Assembly: GCF_035083965.1 (NCBI RefSeq)
Contig: NC_089738.1
Location: forward strand, 17,369,734 to 17,433,733
DNA: 64,000 bases
Reading direction: 5' to 3'
Origin: Branchiostoma lanceolatum
Lineage: Eukaryota; Chordata; Leptocardii; Amphioxiformes; Branchiostomatidae
Position numbers and translations under genes: made by a program. Shown one piece after another: positions 53,001 to 64,000 of this stretch. Below the pieces are notes generated by a model that was not told where the DNA came from, made no database searches, and was given only the letters and a program-made list of their open reading frames with translations. Positions within the stretch are counted from its first letter, which is position 1. Each line of letters begins with the position of its first letter.

Positions 53001-56000
53001 ATGCCGTAACCTGCAGAGACAAACGATAGAAAAAGAAAAAAAATGATCAAGCGCATTGTAAAATATTCATCTGCTTTACTTTGGTCTGGTTTTCTCTAGG
53101 GAAATAAATTTGGAAGTGACTTAGGTTTTTTCATTTGGAAATAGCAGCATCAGTATGCTATATTTAATACAGATAATGAATTGTCATAGTATAGGATAGT
53201 GCCTGTAACCTTTTGTACTGGGACCTGCACAAATCACATACTAATCATGTTATCCATGTTATCAACTACATGGTCAAATCTTTATCCTGGCTATATGCAT
53301 CTGTATCTGTATAGCCGTTAAGACCACCTTTTGGCGTCACACATGCCTATCCTCACATGCAACAATGATGAGATGTCGTAACATACCATGCAACGGTACT
53401 TGAAAATCTTGCAGCCCAGTCCCTATTGCAGCATATCTTGGCTAACAATTGGCACACAAACAATCCTATACATACCTGCCAGCCTAGCGGCTCAGTCCCT
53501 ACGGCAGAATAGTATTACGTATTTTGACAAATAAACAGAACCAACTATCATATACATACCTGGCAGCCTAGCAGCCCAGTCCACCAGTCCCTCTATCTCC
53601 CTATTAGCCAGATCGGTGACCAGCGCCATGATGTATCCCTCAGTCGGGGTGCACTGGGGGTTGTACCCTGTCAGGATGGGGTTCGGCTCGATACTGACTA
53701 CATGAAGAAGAAGAATGTCAGTAGATATGGACATTATCAGACATAAATCATGCAAATGAGGGCCTCATTTACATACTTTATGAGGAGATGCTACAATAGC
53801 TTTCTTTGCTAAGATAAGAATCTCATCACAACTTATTTGGGTAAGGAAGATCATCTGACATGATTTATGCAAATTAGGTCCTTATTTGCATAATAAATGG
53901 TAAACATTTATGATATGCCTCTCGATCAGTCGGTGAAGGTATGGGTCGTGGAACTCTAGTTACTAATACAATAAGGGCTAGCATAAGTCTTTGAAATTGT
54001 ATTACAACCCAGTGGAGTTAATCATTAGTTTTGGTATTTTTACTAATGACAAAGCAGTCTTTTATAGAAGAACTTTATTGCACGACAATTGTACATGGTA
54101 CAATGTATGGCAACAGCTATCATACATGTATTGGACAAAATAGGTTTTATATATTTACCTAAATGTGAGATGAGGGGCACTGTGGGGTTATACATGGGGA
54201 CTGGGGGGTTCACGATGACTTGTTCAGGGGGTGTTTCTTGTGCAGGGGATTCTTGGTGTGATCTTTTGGCCTTCTTGGGGGATCTTCTGGTCTTGGATTT
54301 CTTCTTGGTTGCTCTGTTAGGTACAGCATGTTCTGTAGAATGGACAAGAAAAAGGAACCACATCATCTCATCATTGTTACTTAATAATATAAATGTAACT
54401 TTAATACAATACTTTACGTTTGGGACTGCATTGCTAACAGTAACACCTAGCTTCAGTGCACCGTGAACCAGTCAGTATTGCCCTGATGAAGATGGCAGAT
54501 AGTCATCGAAATGCCAGCTCGCGAAAATACTTGGTTGTGAATAAAAGAACTTTGCTATTCAACAAAAAGTTGAAGGTAGTCAAGGAATGCCCTTAAAGTA
54601 ATCTTGAAAATAGCAAGAATCATCTACTTCTTAATCTATTCATATAGTGTATACCAAATTGTTGATTTAGTGAACTTGATCTACAGAGTCTGTATTTCAT
54701 TATGTTTATGATGTTACAAATGTGCAATAAACTTATTGAAAAAAGGAAATAAGTGTCTTTAAAGAACATGTTGTTCGGTGCTGTTCAATCACCATAACAG
54801 TTTTTTGTTTGTTTTATCAAGATCTCAATTAGTGCTACATGAAATATAAATAACAAAAACGTATCAACACCAGTCGACTGTGTAATTCATATGTTACTGC
54901 TCTCATCTGAGTCTGAGATTGAAAAGAGGTCTATTCTAGCCGACATAGTTCTTCCCCTACCTTCATAAGACATGCCCAAAGCCAGGCACTTCTTCAACCG
55001 GCAGGCCGGACAGTTCTTCTTCAGCCTGCGGTCGATCACACAGTTGCTGTTGGCAGGACACACATAGGGATGGGCTGGGGTGTGGAAGAATAGTTCAGTT
55101 TTGCAAACAACATCCTCATCCTTCTTAAACCTTTAGCAATAGGTTAGTAGCCGTTTGGCACCCAATGCTCTATTGGTTACAGAGTTAGGCAGCAGGGAGA
55201 AGGTTTCAAGAATGAGCAGTAAAAAGAGCTGATATTTGCTTCAACCACATTGCTCGTAACATATACACATGTACAGTTTACAGCTTACAAAATTTCCCAT
55301 ATAATATTCCAAGAACAACAAATCCTATTAGTTTGTTGTGCATATCAGCATTTAGAACCATGACTGCCATCCCAGCATATGAATTGCTAATCATTGCATT
55401 TCTTAAGCAAGATTGCTAACGTTTGGTACTGGACCACGGCTTCCTATGTATATATGTGCAGAAAGTTTACTGAATGTCTAAAACTACATCAATTAACATC
55501 TGTCCCCTGGGTTACATAAATCAGCCACTTTCAAAAACAGTATGTTTGAGAGATCTCTAGTGCAGCACAACCCCTGGTATGAACAGTATAGATACAGTTC
55601 ATTATTCTGGGGGACGTTGGGTTGGAGATCTGTTTGGACGTAACTTTTCAGGGTGGCAGAATTATGTACCCTGGTGGAATTATGTCAACTACTTCCTCTT
55701 CCTCAATGTACGTTTCAAAAAATATGGAATGTCTCCTAAGTAAATTATAACTGTTCCTACCTCTTTTATGAGCCCTGTGGAAGAAGGACTTGCACCCTTC
55801 GCAGGCGTACACTCCGTAGTGCAGCCCTGTGGACGGGCAGTGGCAGACCGCACAGGGGGGCTGGCAGGACAGGAAACAAGTGAGATCACGATATTGATAT
55901 AGGATATCAAGGGATGAGAATAAGAGAGTTATTTGAGAATGTAGCCTTCAAATCAAAGACTTAGTGGCCAATCCTGTTTTCCCAAAAAATACTGCTTGAT

Positions 56001-56924
56001 GTCAGTGCTGTAAGAAACACAATCTTTTTTGGATACTTTATCTATTGTTAACTGACATTTTCAAACAGCTGGGTAGCCCCAGCCAGCTCTGACGAACACA
56101 ACAAAAGTACAGCAACTTTCATAAGGTAGACTATAACATTTCATACAAACAAACTGGTGGATGCAAATGACTTAACCTACACACAAGTGTATGCTGGATA
56201 AATCAACACTTTAGATTTAACGTATTGTTTACACTACTAAAATTCTAAGATCTAAACATTCTATTCGGCCCTTGCATGAGTTACCTCTGGGTTCCTAGAT
56301 CTAATCTGCCAGATTTCTGAGAAAAGGGTCATGACACCTATAGGATTTAATCTGTAAGCCCACCTTGTGCCCTGACCCAGGGGAGGCAGCCCCGCCATTA
56401 GCTGCCTGTTTTGTCTGCTGGTTAGCTGTCCATGGTGCTGATTCCTCGGTGCCTGTCCCTCCCTGCCGGGGTTCTTCGTACACTGGCTGCTGCATTCTAC
56501 ATGCATTCCAAGTGCCTGCCTGGGGGTCTGCCATTGCTGTCCGTACCCCGATGTTCTGTTCTGTATAATTCCTGACATAAGGCATGCTAGCCGGTGCCAG
56601 AGGTCTTTGCGGACTATAATACGGCCTTACAACTTGGAATGGATTCGGATAGTATTGCGGTGCAACCAACGCAGTGGAAGTGCTGTTATTCCTCTGTACG
56701 GCATAGTTGTTACCTCTAGGCTGCATCATCTGAGCTTGTGTTACGTTGTGGATGGGATAGTTGTTTGGAATCACTGGAAGTTGTGGCTGCACAGGGCTTG
56801 GCAGTCTGTATGGTTGCACAGGTTGCAGCTGGGGTTGCACTATGTAACCTTGCTGATAGGCTAAGGGCTGAAGCCCCTGAGTGGCCATAGGATTGGTGGC
56901 ACCTGTATTGGTTTGGTTGTCCAT
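50051..56924 (-). CDS. NR3-class steroid receptor (ER/SR type)
   Basis: Minus-strand exons: 56924-56364, 55860-55761, 55074-54961, 54332-54159, 53697-53560, 53010-52869, 52506-52376, 51944-51735, 51374-51234 and 50199-50051. All are in frame, giving about 619 aa. A Gln/Pro-rich N-terminus (aa 1-188) precedes a two-finger DNA-binding domain (aa 190-258) with P-box CEGCKSFF and all eight cysteines. A basic hinge and a ligand-binding domain (about 318-535) follow, with [15 protein letters not shown] and activation helix L-L-R-E-I-V. Equivalents of human ER-alpha E353, R394 and H524 are present (A-N-R-E, V-W-R-S, G-I-D-H-L). The second finger [11 protein letters not shown] is like the SR branch (AR, PR, GR, MR), while the ligand domain is like ER. 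A ligand-gated nuclear transcription factor; probably the lancelet SR, less likely ER. The acidic C-tail is unlike vertebrate F domains. Confidence 0.92.
50841..50954. repeat. Foldback repeat in receptor intron
   Basis: AATACAACACGG at 50841 pairs with CCGTGTTGTATT at 50954, and inner ACTCCGTATCACCTCAG pairs with CTGAGGGTGATGCGG. It makes a long hairpin. A related CCGTGTGATACGG block follows at about 51150, ending next to the donor of the 51234-51374 exon. Confidence 0.7.
52309..52375 (-). repeat. Tandem duplicate of a receptor exon 3' half with splice donor
   Basis: The last 60 bases of the 52376-52506 exon ([13 protein letters not shown]) and its donor are repeated immediately downstream on the minus strand, nearly identical, ending in another GTAAGC donor. 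Confidence 0.85.
53945..54120 (+). repeat. Dispersed repeat, permuted relative to 34806
   Basis: ACAATAAGGGCTAGCATAAG precedes GAAGAACTTTATTGCACGAC here, but follows it at 34806-34990. Receptor intron. Confidence 0.6.
55540..55690. mobile_element. 'CCGCCAGGTAAC' MITE, copy 2
   Basis: GAGAGATCTCTAGTGCAGCA, GGGGGACGTTGGGTTGGAG and GGTGGCAGAATTATGTACCC match the copies at 26935 and 62668. Receptor intron. Confidence 0.65.
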
Positions 56925-58777
56925 TCTGATATTTGGTATTTGAGGTGGTGGCAGGTTGCAGTACTGAGAAGGATCACCAGGTGGGGTAAGTGAGCTGTGA
57001 AGATTCTGCTATTGTTCCACTGTTGAGTTGAATGTTCAAGAGGGTGGGGTCACTGGAAGTTGGAGATTAAAGTCTCCCTTTCAGTCAAACCTACAGTGGA
57101 AAGGTAACATGAGCTACTGTTAGTTAAGAAAAGAAAAGCTATTTAAAGAAATTAACAAAATGCACCACAATTTTCAAATGTCTACAAAAACTACAATATT
57201 GTTGACACAACCGATGAATTGTATAGTTGATGTACATTCTTTAACTCTTATATATGACTAATGTAAGTTTTATCAAATAACAGCGTCAAGACCTTACAAA
57301 GTCTGGGCCACACAGCAAAAAAGAGGAAATACTGAAAGCACCACAGATAACATCATTTTTGGTCATTTCAAACCAAACACTGAACAAACTTGAAAATGCC
57401 TGCTACGTTTCAAGCATAAATGTTGATCAACAGGAAAAAAAGCAACAACAGTAAGGATATAACACTGAAATATTCCAGTACCCAAACTCCGCAACTCATT
57501 GCAAGTTTTCAGTGAAAAGTATGATATGTGCCCATTCTCACTTGACTGCTACAATATCAGAATTCAGATTGATATTTTCCAATCAGATGTTTCGGTCAAG
57601 AGGGCTAGGAGTGGCCACAATCTTTAGCAGAAAGAATTAAAAATGTTAGAAATTGCGGCCACCCCTGGACCTCTTCACCAAAACCTCTGCTTGGAGAATA
57701 TCAGATTGCTACAAATTTGGTGTCAATATTGAATGAAAGATGTTCCAAGAAATTAAGCTGTCAAGACCCTTAGCAAAGAAAATAACAGTTTCCAAGCTGT
57801 TGTAAGTGTATCTGGGCACCATCAGCTGAATGTTGACATATGTAAACACATGTTGCTGGCATTTGGCCCGAACACCAGGCCCACATTTTTGTCCCCCTGC
57901 CAAATTACATCTTTCCAGTGAGGTCACATTTTCAGTGACAGCTAAACAACAAATAAGCTGTACAAATAAGTCGACTGGAGCAGAATATACATCAAATAGT
58001 AGTGGAAATATGTTTAGAAATGTTGAGAAAAAGAAGAAATTGTATTATCTTCTTTTTCATCTTAGGCGATAGAACAAGAACAGCAGCTTAAGAACGCCCC
58101 CTATCGGAGTAAGCAAATATTATGGACAACACCGTTTGGAGGTTTTAAACCATCTGGACAATATTTCCCGTCATTTTGACTAATGTATAACTTGTTACAA
58201 CATCATGAAGCCTGCATACCTTTCCCTTAGAGAGATCGCTGTTTGTTGTTGTTCTCAGCTGGCAGCAAAACAAGCAAGTGTCATTCAACACTAAGTCCCC
58301 ATATGTAATTACGATGTTCGCCCTTCACGCTTGACGATTGCCATCTGTTATGATTCTGTCGTTTGGCATGTCTGCCGCCCACTTCAACCCTTACCTACTA
58401 ACCTCTGCTGCTCTTGGCAATCGTCTCTGAAAGCTAAGTGGCTCAAGGAAGAAGACTAAATGATTTTTTTGGACGTCTGACAGCAACTGTTGAGAACCTG
58501 CCCCCCTCCCACTTTGGAAATCGTATTTCACGGATACATAGCGTGCGGCATGGCCATATTAAGTAAATTCGCTATTTACAAGTCTTCCTCAAAGGGTAGG
58601 AAATTTTGAAGTGACGAGGAGTTTTTTCTAGTGAAGCTCGATTGAATTCTTTTGTACCAGCTAACGACACCGTTACCATGACAACGTTCGTACACGTAGA
58701 AACTGACAGGACTATTGCACGGCAACGCCACGGTTGCCAAGCACACCAAAACCCCCCGAAAGTTTTGCACAACTTAC

Positions 58778-58924
58778 CTGAACTTTCCCGCACGCCAGTT
58801 CTTTCCTTATGAAATCGAGCCTTTCTGGTGTCACAATACAAATCATAGCCTTTATAAACTCGAAATAATCATCTTTGTGACCAGGAACCAGCGACGTAAC
58901 AACGAAGTTGATCTTGCCGGGCAT
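58778..58924 (-). CDS. Possible first coding exon upstream of the steroid receptor
   Basis: On the minus strand an ATG opens 49 codons (M-P-G-K-I-N-F-V-V-T-S-L) that end at a strong donor CAG|GTAAGT in phase 0. A phase-0 acceptor CTTCTCAG lies just before 56963, and the frame from there runs without a stop into the receptor's first ATG, so the two could be joined to extend the receptor to about 681 aa. The 49 residues show no known nuclear-receptor motif, so it may belong to another transcript. 57000-58770 otherwise shows no exon. Confidence 0.4.
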
Positions 58925-58942
58925 AGTTGAGCATGTTGACTG

Positions 58943-58950
58943 TGACGTCA
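58943..58950. promoter_or_regulatory. Perfect cAMP-response element
   Basis: TGACGTCA, 19 bases upstream of the minus-strand ATG at 58924, in a locally CpG-bearing segment. A plausible promoter element for the 58.9 kb exon. Confidence 0.5.
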
Positions 58951-59769
58951 CAAAGAGCGCATGCAAACAGAAAGGTCACTCCAGGTTAAGTTCAAAGTGG
59001 AGGCGTTTCCAATAGAAAAAGCCGTAAGTGTTCTATAGTGGTGTAGAAATTGACATTTGTGTGTAACATGGCTTCATCTTTACTGCTTAGATCATAATGC
59101 AGTTAATAACAGGGAGCTTTAGCTGTAAAAATACAGAAATAGCATATGTTTCCTGCCATCTTCTTTGTATTAGATGGCGGTGGTAACATTTTAAAATAAT
59201 TGTGCTGTCTTAGCTTGTGACTAGAAAATTGATGCTTTCCACGTGAACCCACTCGACGCTTTCTTTTCAGCTCATTGTCAGCCACAAATTGAATATGAAT
59301 TTTGGAAGACGCCGGGAAATTGGATCAGACCTAAGGTTTCGTCCACCGTTGCATGCCAAAGATTAAATTCTCTTCAAACTTTTAGAATGCTCAGAACATC
59401 ATGGGTGACGTAATTTTCATCTTCACCTTCCTATTTCTTTTCTAGAATTTTCTACACTTGACCCAACAAGCTAAAATTAACTATACATTAGGCTGTGATA
59501 ATGCTCTACTTCGTACACATAGGAAAATATATAAAAGAGTGCATTCATTATAAAAAAAACAGCTCTAAAGATGACAGTAGATCTTGTAAAACGTTAGCAC
59601 CATTAATATCGATGTAGATTTGGTAGCTGCGTCAAGTCTAGATCTTCTTTTACATTAGTATGATTGTGTTAAACCTGATGAAACTGGGGACCTCCATCTA
59701 ACGTTGTATGTACCGCCCGAGAAGACATCCCTATAGCCTAATCGACGCTAGGTACTTATTTTTACCTGA

Positions 59770-60060
59770 GTGAAGTGATGAAATTCGTGTTAAGTGCCTT
59801 TCCCCAGCCTGAATGTCATCCTGTTTCAATTCCAGGAAGGCTGTTTCAATTCCAGGAAGGTAGAGCCTGTTCCAGGAAGGTAGAGCCTGTTCCAGGAAGG
59901 TAGAGCCTGGAACTGAAACAGGATGTCACTCAGGCTAGCCTTTCCCCAACTTGGGTCACAGCATTGGCTGATTGGGAACTGTCAGGGTTCGAAATCCAGA
60001 AACGCTCGATTCTTGGGCAAGCACTGAGCCACATGATGCCACAACAACGTTTGGATCACG
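59770..60060. repeat. SINE fragment split by a foldback element
   Basis: GTGTTAAGTGCCTTTCCCCA and CAGGGTTCGAAATCCAG-type B-box parts are the same body and head seen in the other SINEs. The piece is interrupted at 59807-59937. Confidence 0.55.
59807..59937. mobile_element. Foldback element with 11-bp target duplication
   Basis: Inverted arms (GCCTGAATGTCATCCTGTTT and the complement of AAACAGGATGTCACTCAGGC) enclose three tandem 20-bp TTCCAGGAAGGTAGAGCCTG units. GCCTTTCCCCA flanks both sides (59796-59806, 59938-59948). A long duplication of this size suggests a Mutator-like mover. Confidence 0.7.
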
Positions 60061-60394
60061 TGTTGTCTGTAGAACTGCATGTGATGACTTTGACTAGTAC
60101 TAGTCTTCCTGGACGTCTTATCAACATACACACTGTAACAATCAATACATACAGTAACGATGACAACATAACGAAAAACCATCAAATATGTACATTAATT
60201 ACAGGTAGTAGCATGTCAGTAGAATTACCGTCTAGTTGTCGTACGTGTTTACTGAAAATAATTGAAATTATAGTTCATAGTCCTACTTGAAATTCCATAC
60301 GATTTGCTTGAAATTAGAGGCACATCATTAACGATAATTGAATAAAATTATTTACAATACAATTTCCAATGACACTTCACTTCAGTTCTATACC

Positions 60395-60600
60395 TTATAA
60401 TAACAGCTCACAGAGTCTAGCTTTAAAAGTTCGTGCAGAAAGGGTGGTCTGTAGTTCTACCGGGAGCTGATTCCATGTTGATACAGCTCTGTAACGTTAC
60501 ATAAAGGTCTTCTTCAAGGCATTTGTCCTAGGTTTGTCTAGTCTAAAGGTTGACTTGGAAGTAAACCGTGTTCTGTGCTTATGCTGTTTGTTGACAGAAA
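60395..60600 (-). mobile_element. LINE ORF2 C-terminal remnant
   Basis: The minus strand reads H-R-T-R-F..., one internal stop, then R-Y-R-A-V-S-T-W-N-Q-L-P-V-E-L and F-K-A-R-L ending at a stop. This is the standard tail of non-LTR retrotransposon reverse transcriptase proteins. 5' truncated and broken. Confidence 0.65.
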
Positions 60601-60994
60601 ACGTCTGCCACTGAGACGCACAGATTCATTAGTGAGAACAATTCTCAATGATAGCCAATGATAGCGATCTTAAGAAAGTCTCAGTTACTTAAAATATTGT
60701 CATGACCATGCAGACAGGATGTACGTGGAAGTATGCGGAAATACTTATTTTCTGCTCAGACGAAATACTTGACTTATCAAACATGTTTTACAGAAAAAAG
60801 GGGGAAAATCGCTAGAAACATAGTAGAAATTGGCTATTAGTTAATAGAGTATCCCTCTCTCCGTAGCCAACTCCCCTATGCCCATGGGCAGTAGGCCTCA
60901 GCTCCGCGGACTCAAAACAATAGCGAGTTTGTCTTCCCCGCTGAGCAGTTGCGTAAGACATCCTACCCCATAGTTATGCAAATACTCCCGACGG

Positions 60995-61110
60995 CCCCCC
61001 GTCGTCCAATGTGACGCGAGGAATTCGCTGGGCGCCTGCGGCGCCATGGGGCGCCCTTCGGGCGCCCACCTACGAGCGCCCTTCGGGCACACTTCGGGCG
61101 AGGTCGGCTT
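60995..61110. repeat. GC-rich hairpin cluster
   Basis: GGGGCGCCCTTCGGGCGCCC and nearby GCGCCCTTCGGGC copies form short perfect stems in an otherwise AT-rich stretch. No gene in 60610-61940. Confidence 0.6.
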
Positions 61111-61552
61111 TCGGGTAAGTTCGGGATCCGCCCAGCCTATCACCCGATATCCCGGTATATATTCGGTAAAAATATAGACTCTCCTTCCGAGGCCTACAGC
61201 CTATGCTATGCCTAGCATACTATTCACTCTAGATAGCGTATTTCTACTATTATTCCAGCGATCCGCAGAGCCTGGTAGAGGCTATGAAAATCCCACCCTA
61301 TCGAATTTGAAGATTTAGTACTTACGTCACGTTTGGCTAACTGCATCACGGACGTCTCCTTTGGACGAAATATCATTACGGCCATGCGTAAGATTACAAT
61401 AAGTAAACGCACTGTAGAAGTAGATAGAAGAAACGATATACATACTAGTACCAACAGCGAGGGTGTGGTAGTTGGGGTCCATCCACTATATAATGTTGCA
61501 TACATGGCGTTTACGCTTGTTTACAATGACAACCTAGCACGCGAGTAACGCT

Positions 61553-61665
61553 ACACGCTTAGCAGACTGTTATTAATATACGAGGATGCGTACAAAGTTC
61601 ATGCTAAGCAGACTGTTATTAATACACTAGGGTGCGTACAAAGTTCATGCAACGCTAAGCCTAAG
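61553..61665 (+). repeat. Two-copy tandem duplication, about 50 bp
   Basis: GCAGACTGTTATTAATA and GCGTACAAAGTTCATGC occur twice in the same order. Confidence 0.8.
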
Positions 61666-61945
61666 GTAGCGTTCCAAATATAGTTGCCTTTTGGCCTACA
61701 TGTACTTCGATCGAGTTTCAATAGGAGTCATTGACACACTGCGTATACTTGTGAACACTCACACGTTTGTAAAATGTATCTAGCTTCACACTGAATGTTT
61801 TTTTCAAGGTAGAAACGAACATAGGTCCGTACTTATTCATTTGAATGCTGCTTTATCTTATGTTAGGTTCATATCTTGATGTTATAGTTAGTAAAAACTG
61901 ATTTCTGTCCGTATAACGTTACAGCGTTTTTGTCTTGAAAACTTA

Positions 61946-62342
61946 GGCCATGTTGATTTGATTATATGGAGCACATCCTCTGTGGACCCCAAAACTGATG
62001 CGAGCGTGCAAATAAAAAAAAGGTTTGGCAAAAAAGTTGCTTTCATTATGAAATCTGCGTGGTCTGGAACTGACAGGAAGGATGAACAAAACTAAACACA
62101 CAGAGTCTGGTAAACCGAAATATAGATTCTTCATTTTTGTTCTTTCAAAACGTCTTCTTCCGCTTTGGAATTGACTTTGGCAGTCTACGACATTAGTATC
62201 CGTTTTCTGAAATATTTCTTACCAATTTACAGGATATATGATCTCATTTTGTAGCTGCTTTTTACGATTTACAGCAAAGCTGAAAACGGACGAAAATTGA
62301 TGCGCGCGCTGATGTCGTCCATATAATCAAATCAACATGACC
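61946..62342. mobile_element. Harbinger-like MITE with TTA target duplication
   Basis: Inverted ends GG(C/T)CATGTTGATTTGATTA, matching over 24 of 25 bases, are flanked by TTA at 61943-61945 and 62343-62345. 397 bp, non-coding, just downstream of the ENPP-like stop codon. Confidence 0.75.
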
Positions 62343-62430
62343 TTACAAACTAAACAAAACACTCAAACGAAAAACAGCAATAAAATCACTCCATTGTAGT
62401 ACTATTATAACAATATTTTCGTCGTAGAAT

Positions 62431-62631
62431 TTAAGTTTGACAACTCAACAAAATGGCAGTTGCTGTTGCCATGGTTACAGCCGCCATGTTGAATTCTAAG
62501 AGATGTCCACTGCTGACGTCATCTCGTAGCATGTTCCCGACCAATGAGAGGGTGCCATTGTTCGGAGCCGGTGCCACGCCCAGCACTCGGCACATGAGCG
62601 GGTAGAGATTAACCGATTCGAACGGCGCCAC
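62431..62631 (-). CDS. Ectonucleotide pyrophosphatase/phosphodiesterase, last exon (ENPP4/5-like)
   Basis: The minus strand has an acceptor CTCCCTAG at 62632, then 66 codons to TAA. The residues F-E-S-V-N-L-Y-P-L-M-C-R-V-L-G and P-x-P-N-N-G-T match the conserved C-terminal end of the ENPP catalytic domain (V-D-I-Y-P-M-M-C-x-x-L-G-L, P-N-N-G-T). A short hydrophobic segment (about the last 18 residues) could be a membrane anchor or GPI signal. ENPPs are metal-dependent extracellular phosphodiesterases. The catalytic exons lie beyond the window or were not found in 62642-64000. Confidence 0.8.
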   Translation of the reverse strand: MAPFESVNLYPLMCRVLGVAPAPNNGTLSLVGNMLRDDVSSGHLLEFNMAAVTMATATAILLSCQT

Positions 62632-62667
62632 CTAGGGAGAAGAAATATTACTGCATGTAACATCTAC

Positions 62668-62880
62668 TAAGATAGTTCCACCGGGGTACATAGCTTATTC
62701 CGCCACCCTGAAAAGATACGTGCAAACAGATCTCCAGCCAAACGTCCCCCAGTATAATGCACTCTTGTATATCTAAACTGTGCATACCTGGGGGGTGCTG
62801 CACTAGAGATCTCTAACACCCACTGTTTCTCAAAGTGGCGGATTTATGTAACCCGGCGGATTAATGTTAATGGAGGTTAA
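62668..62880. mobile_element. 'CCGCCAGGTAAC' MITE, copy 3 (inverted)
   Basis: Outer TTCCACCGGGGTACATA and TAACCCGGCGGATTAATG, inner TAGAGATCTCTAACACCC. It lies in the last intron of the ENPP-like gene. Confidence 0.7.
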
Positions 62881-63164
62881 TCGAAGACTGTAGGAGCATG
62901 CTGCATACCCACTGAAACTAAATAGTGAAAGCATTAATTCGCTAACAGACTGGTAAACTTTGAAGACAGTATAACGGGATTCTGTATATATGTATCTGCA
63001 TCTGTCTCAATAGAAGTTTATACGAATAGAAAATATTACAATCATATATATTACTCTATGTAGCAAGTTGTACATAAAAACGCATGATACCACATGTAGT
63101 TAAACTAGCGGGTTTCATTTACTCCGCGGGGAAAAAATATACCTTACCGTGGACTGATTGTACT

Positions 63165-63620
63165 GGCCAACTATTCCCTTTTTTGCCGAATTCTACGATC
63201 CGTACGCGTGCCCCCGTAGGAAGGTCTGGTGGAGGCTAGGCACACTCGGCCTCAGTGTCTGCATGGGAATCTAATCGCTAATTCTCTAGTAGACTAACTA
63301 CATAATTGTATGTTGGCTATAGGAATAATACTTTTGCCAGAGGAGTTTTGCCGCACTGACTGGCACCGTTGAGTAACAGACTAAGTAGGGGAAAAGACTC
63401 GTACTGTTCCCGTGGAGTCACTCACGAGCTCCTGGCTAATGATTCGCCCTATTTTTGCCGAATCTTACTTTCCACCATCCCATGGCTATAGGAAGGCCTG
63501 GCGGAGGCTACAGCATGCGTGGTACCCTGGTGTGTTAAGCCCCTAGCCTCCACCAGGCCCTCCTATGGGCGTATGAATAGTAGAATTCGGCAGAAAAAGG
63601 AATGATTAGCCTGTAGAGTC
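63165..63620. repeat. Three-arm inverted/direct repeat block
   Basis: TTTTGCCGAATTCTAC...GGTCTGGTGGAGGCTAG at 63178-63240 is repeated directly at 63450-63512 and inverted at 63547-63606. Relatives occur at 38850 and 61230. Non-coding. Confidence 0.7.
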
Positions 63621-63650
63621 AGTCCACAGTTAGTCTGGTAGAGACTATTA

Positions 63651-63888
63651 AGCCCCTCTCTCACTGGACCCGCGGCACGCTGGCGGCGTCGCTGCGGTCG
63701 ATCGAATCTACAAAGCACTCAACGAATTTCATCGACAAAAACGAATCTTTTTAAGCTTTATGTGTTTTGTTGTCTTTTTGGTTATACTTTTTGAAAGATA
63801 TTCCCATTATAAAGTAAAGGGTAACACAGATTCAATTAAGGGCACAGCGACGCCGCCAGCGTGCCGCGAGTCCAGTGAGAGGGGGGCT
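63651..63888. mobile_element. Harbinger-like MITE with TTA target duplication
   Basis: About 43-bp inverted ends (AGCCCCTCTCTCACTGGAC ... GTCCAGTGAGAGGGGGGCT) are flanked by TTA at 63648-63650 and 63889-63891. 238 bp, non-coding. Confidence 0.85.
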
Positions 63889-64000
63889 TTACATGAAGCC
63901 TTCTCCGATGCCCCTCAATCAATAAAATGAATCGGTACCTTGAGGCAGAGGGAGAAGGCAAAGCCGAGGCGAGACCACCCTGGGTCACTGGTACATAGAA

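Noticed and set aside
59103-59285. 60-codon minus-strand frame with a basic start
   Set aside because: No homology seen and no convincing donor; probably chance.
63936-64000. Possible minus-strand exon ending at CTCAAG|GTACCG
   Set aside because: Open frame at the window edge is too short to tie to the ENPP-like gene.

Overview
The window is animal nuclear DNA: intron-dense protein genes with GT-AG junctions that can be followed codon by codon, AATAAA signals, and many SINE, LINE and DNA-transposon remnants. The gene set (an invertebrate-type ER/SR steroid receptor, a SAMD9-like STAND protein with death-fold parts, recognisable LAMTOR4, UVRAG, TSSK and ENPP orthologues or relatives) fits a basal deuterostome. 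A lancelet (Branchiostoma) is the best guess. The species is inferred, not proven.

Layout. 3.1-13.9 kb (+): an 11-exon gene for a SAMD9-like STAND NTPase of about 2006 aa. Its N-terminus carries RRM-like, ubiquitin-like, death, RHIM-like and LOTUS-like parts ahead of SAM; this is the most novel gene here. 16.9-19.8 kb (-): LAMTOR4 (Ragulator), whose stop codon lies on the edge of a decayed Tc1-type transposon. 20.3-30.4 kb (+): UVRAG, head to head with LAMTOR4 across about 475 bp, with one exon partly triplicated. 32.9-37.9 kb (+): a testis-specific serine kinase (TSSK) family gene. 42.1-46.0 kb (-): a single-exon LRR transmembrane protein. Its cytoplasmic tail has repeated Y-x-E-I-P motifs and runs into an 84-bp coding minisatellite. 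50.0-56.9 kb (-): a steroid receptor with a complete DNA-binding domain and ligand-binding domain, possibly with a further 5' exon at 58.9 kb. 62.4-62.6 kb (-): the last exon of an ENPP4/5-like ectoenzyme.

The rest is repeat-rich: a dimeric tRNA-derived SINE family, two LINE ORF2 3' ends, at least four TWA-flanked (PIF/Harbinger-like) elements including one nested inside a TA-flanked MITE, a foldback with an 11-bp target duplication, and several tandem arrays.

Functional links. LAMTOR4 (mTORC1 docking on lysosomes) and UVRAG (class III PI3K, autophagy and endosome maturation) act on the same organelles and appear to share one promoter region. The SAMD9-like protein and the LRR receptor look like immune components but are not neighbours in an operon sense. 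Exon coordinates come from reading splice sites and reading-frame continuity by eye. No transcript or database evidence was available.
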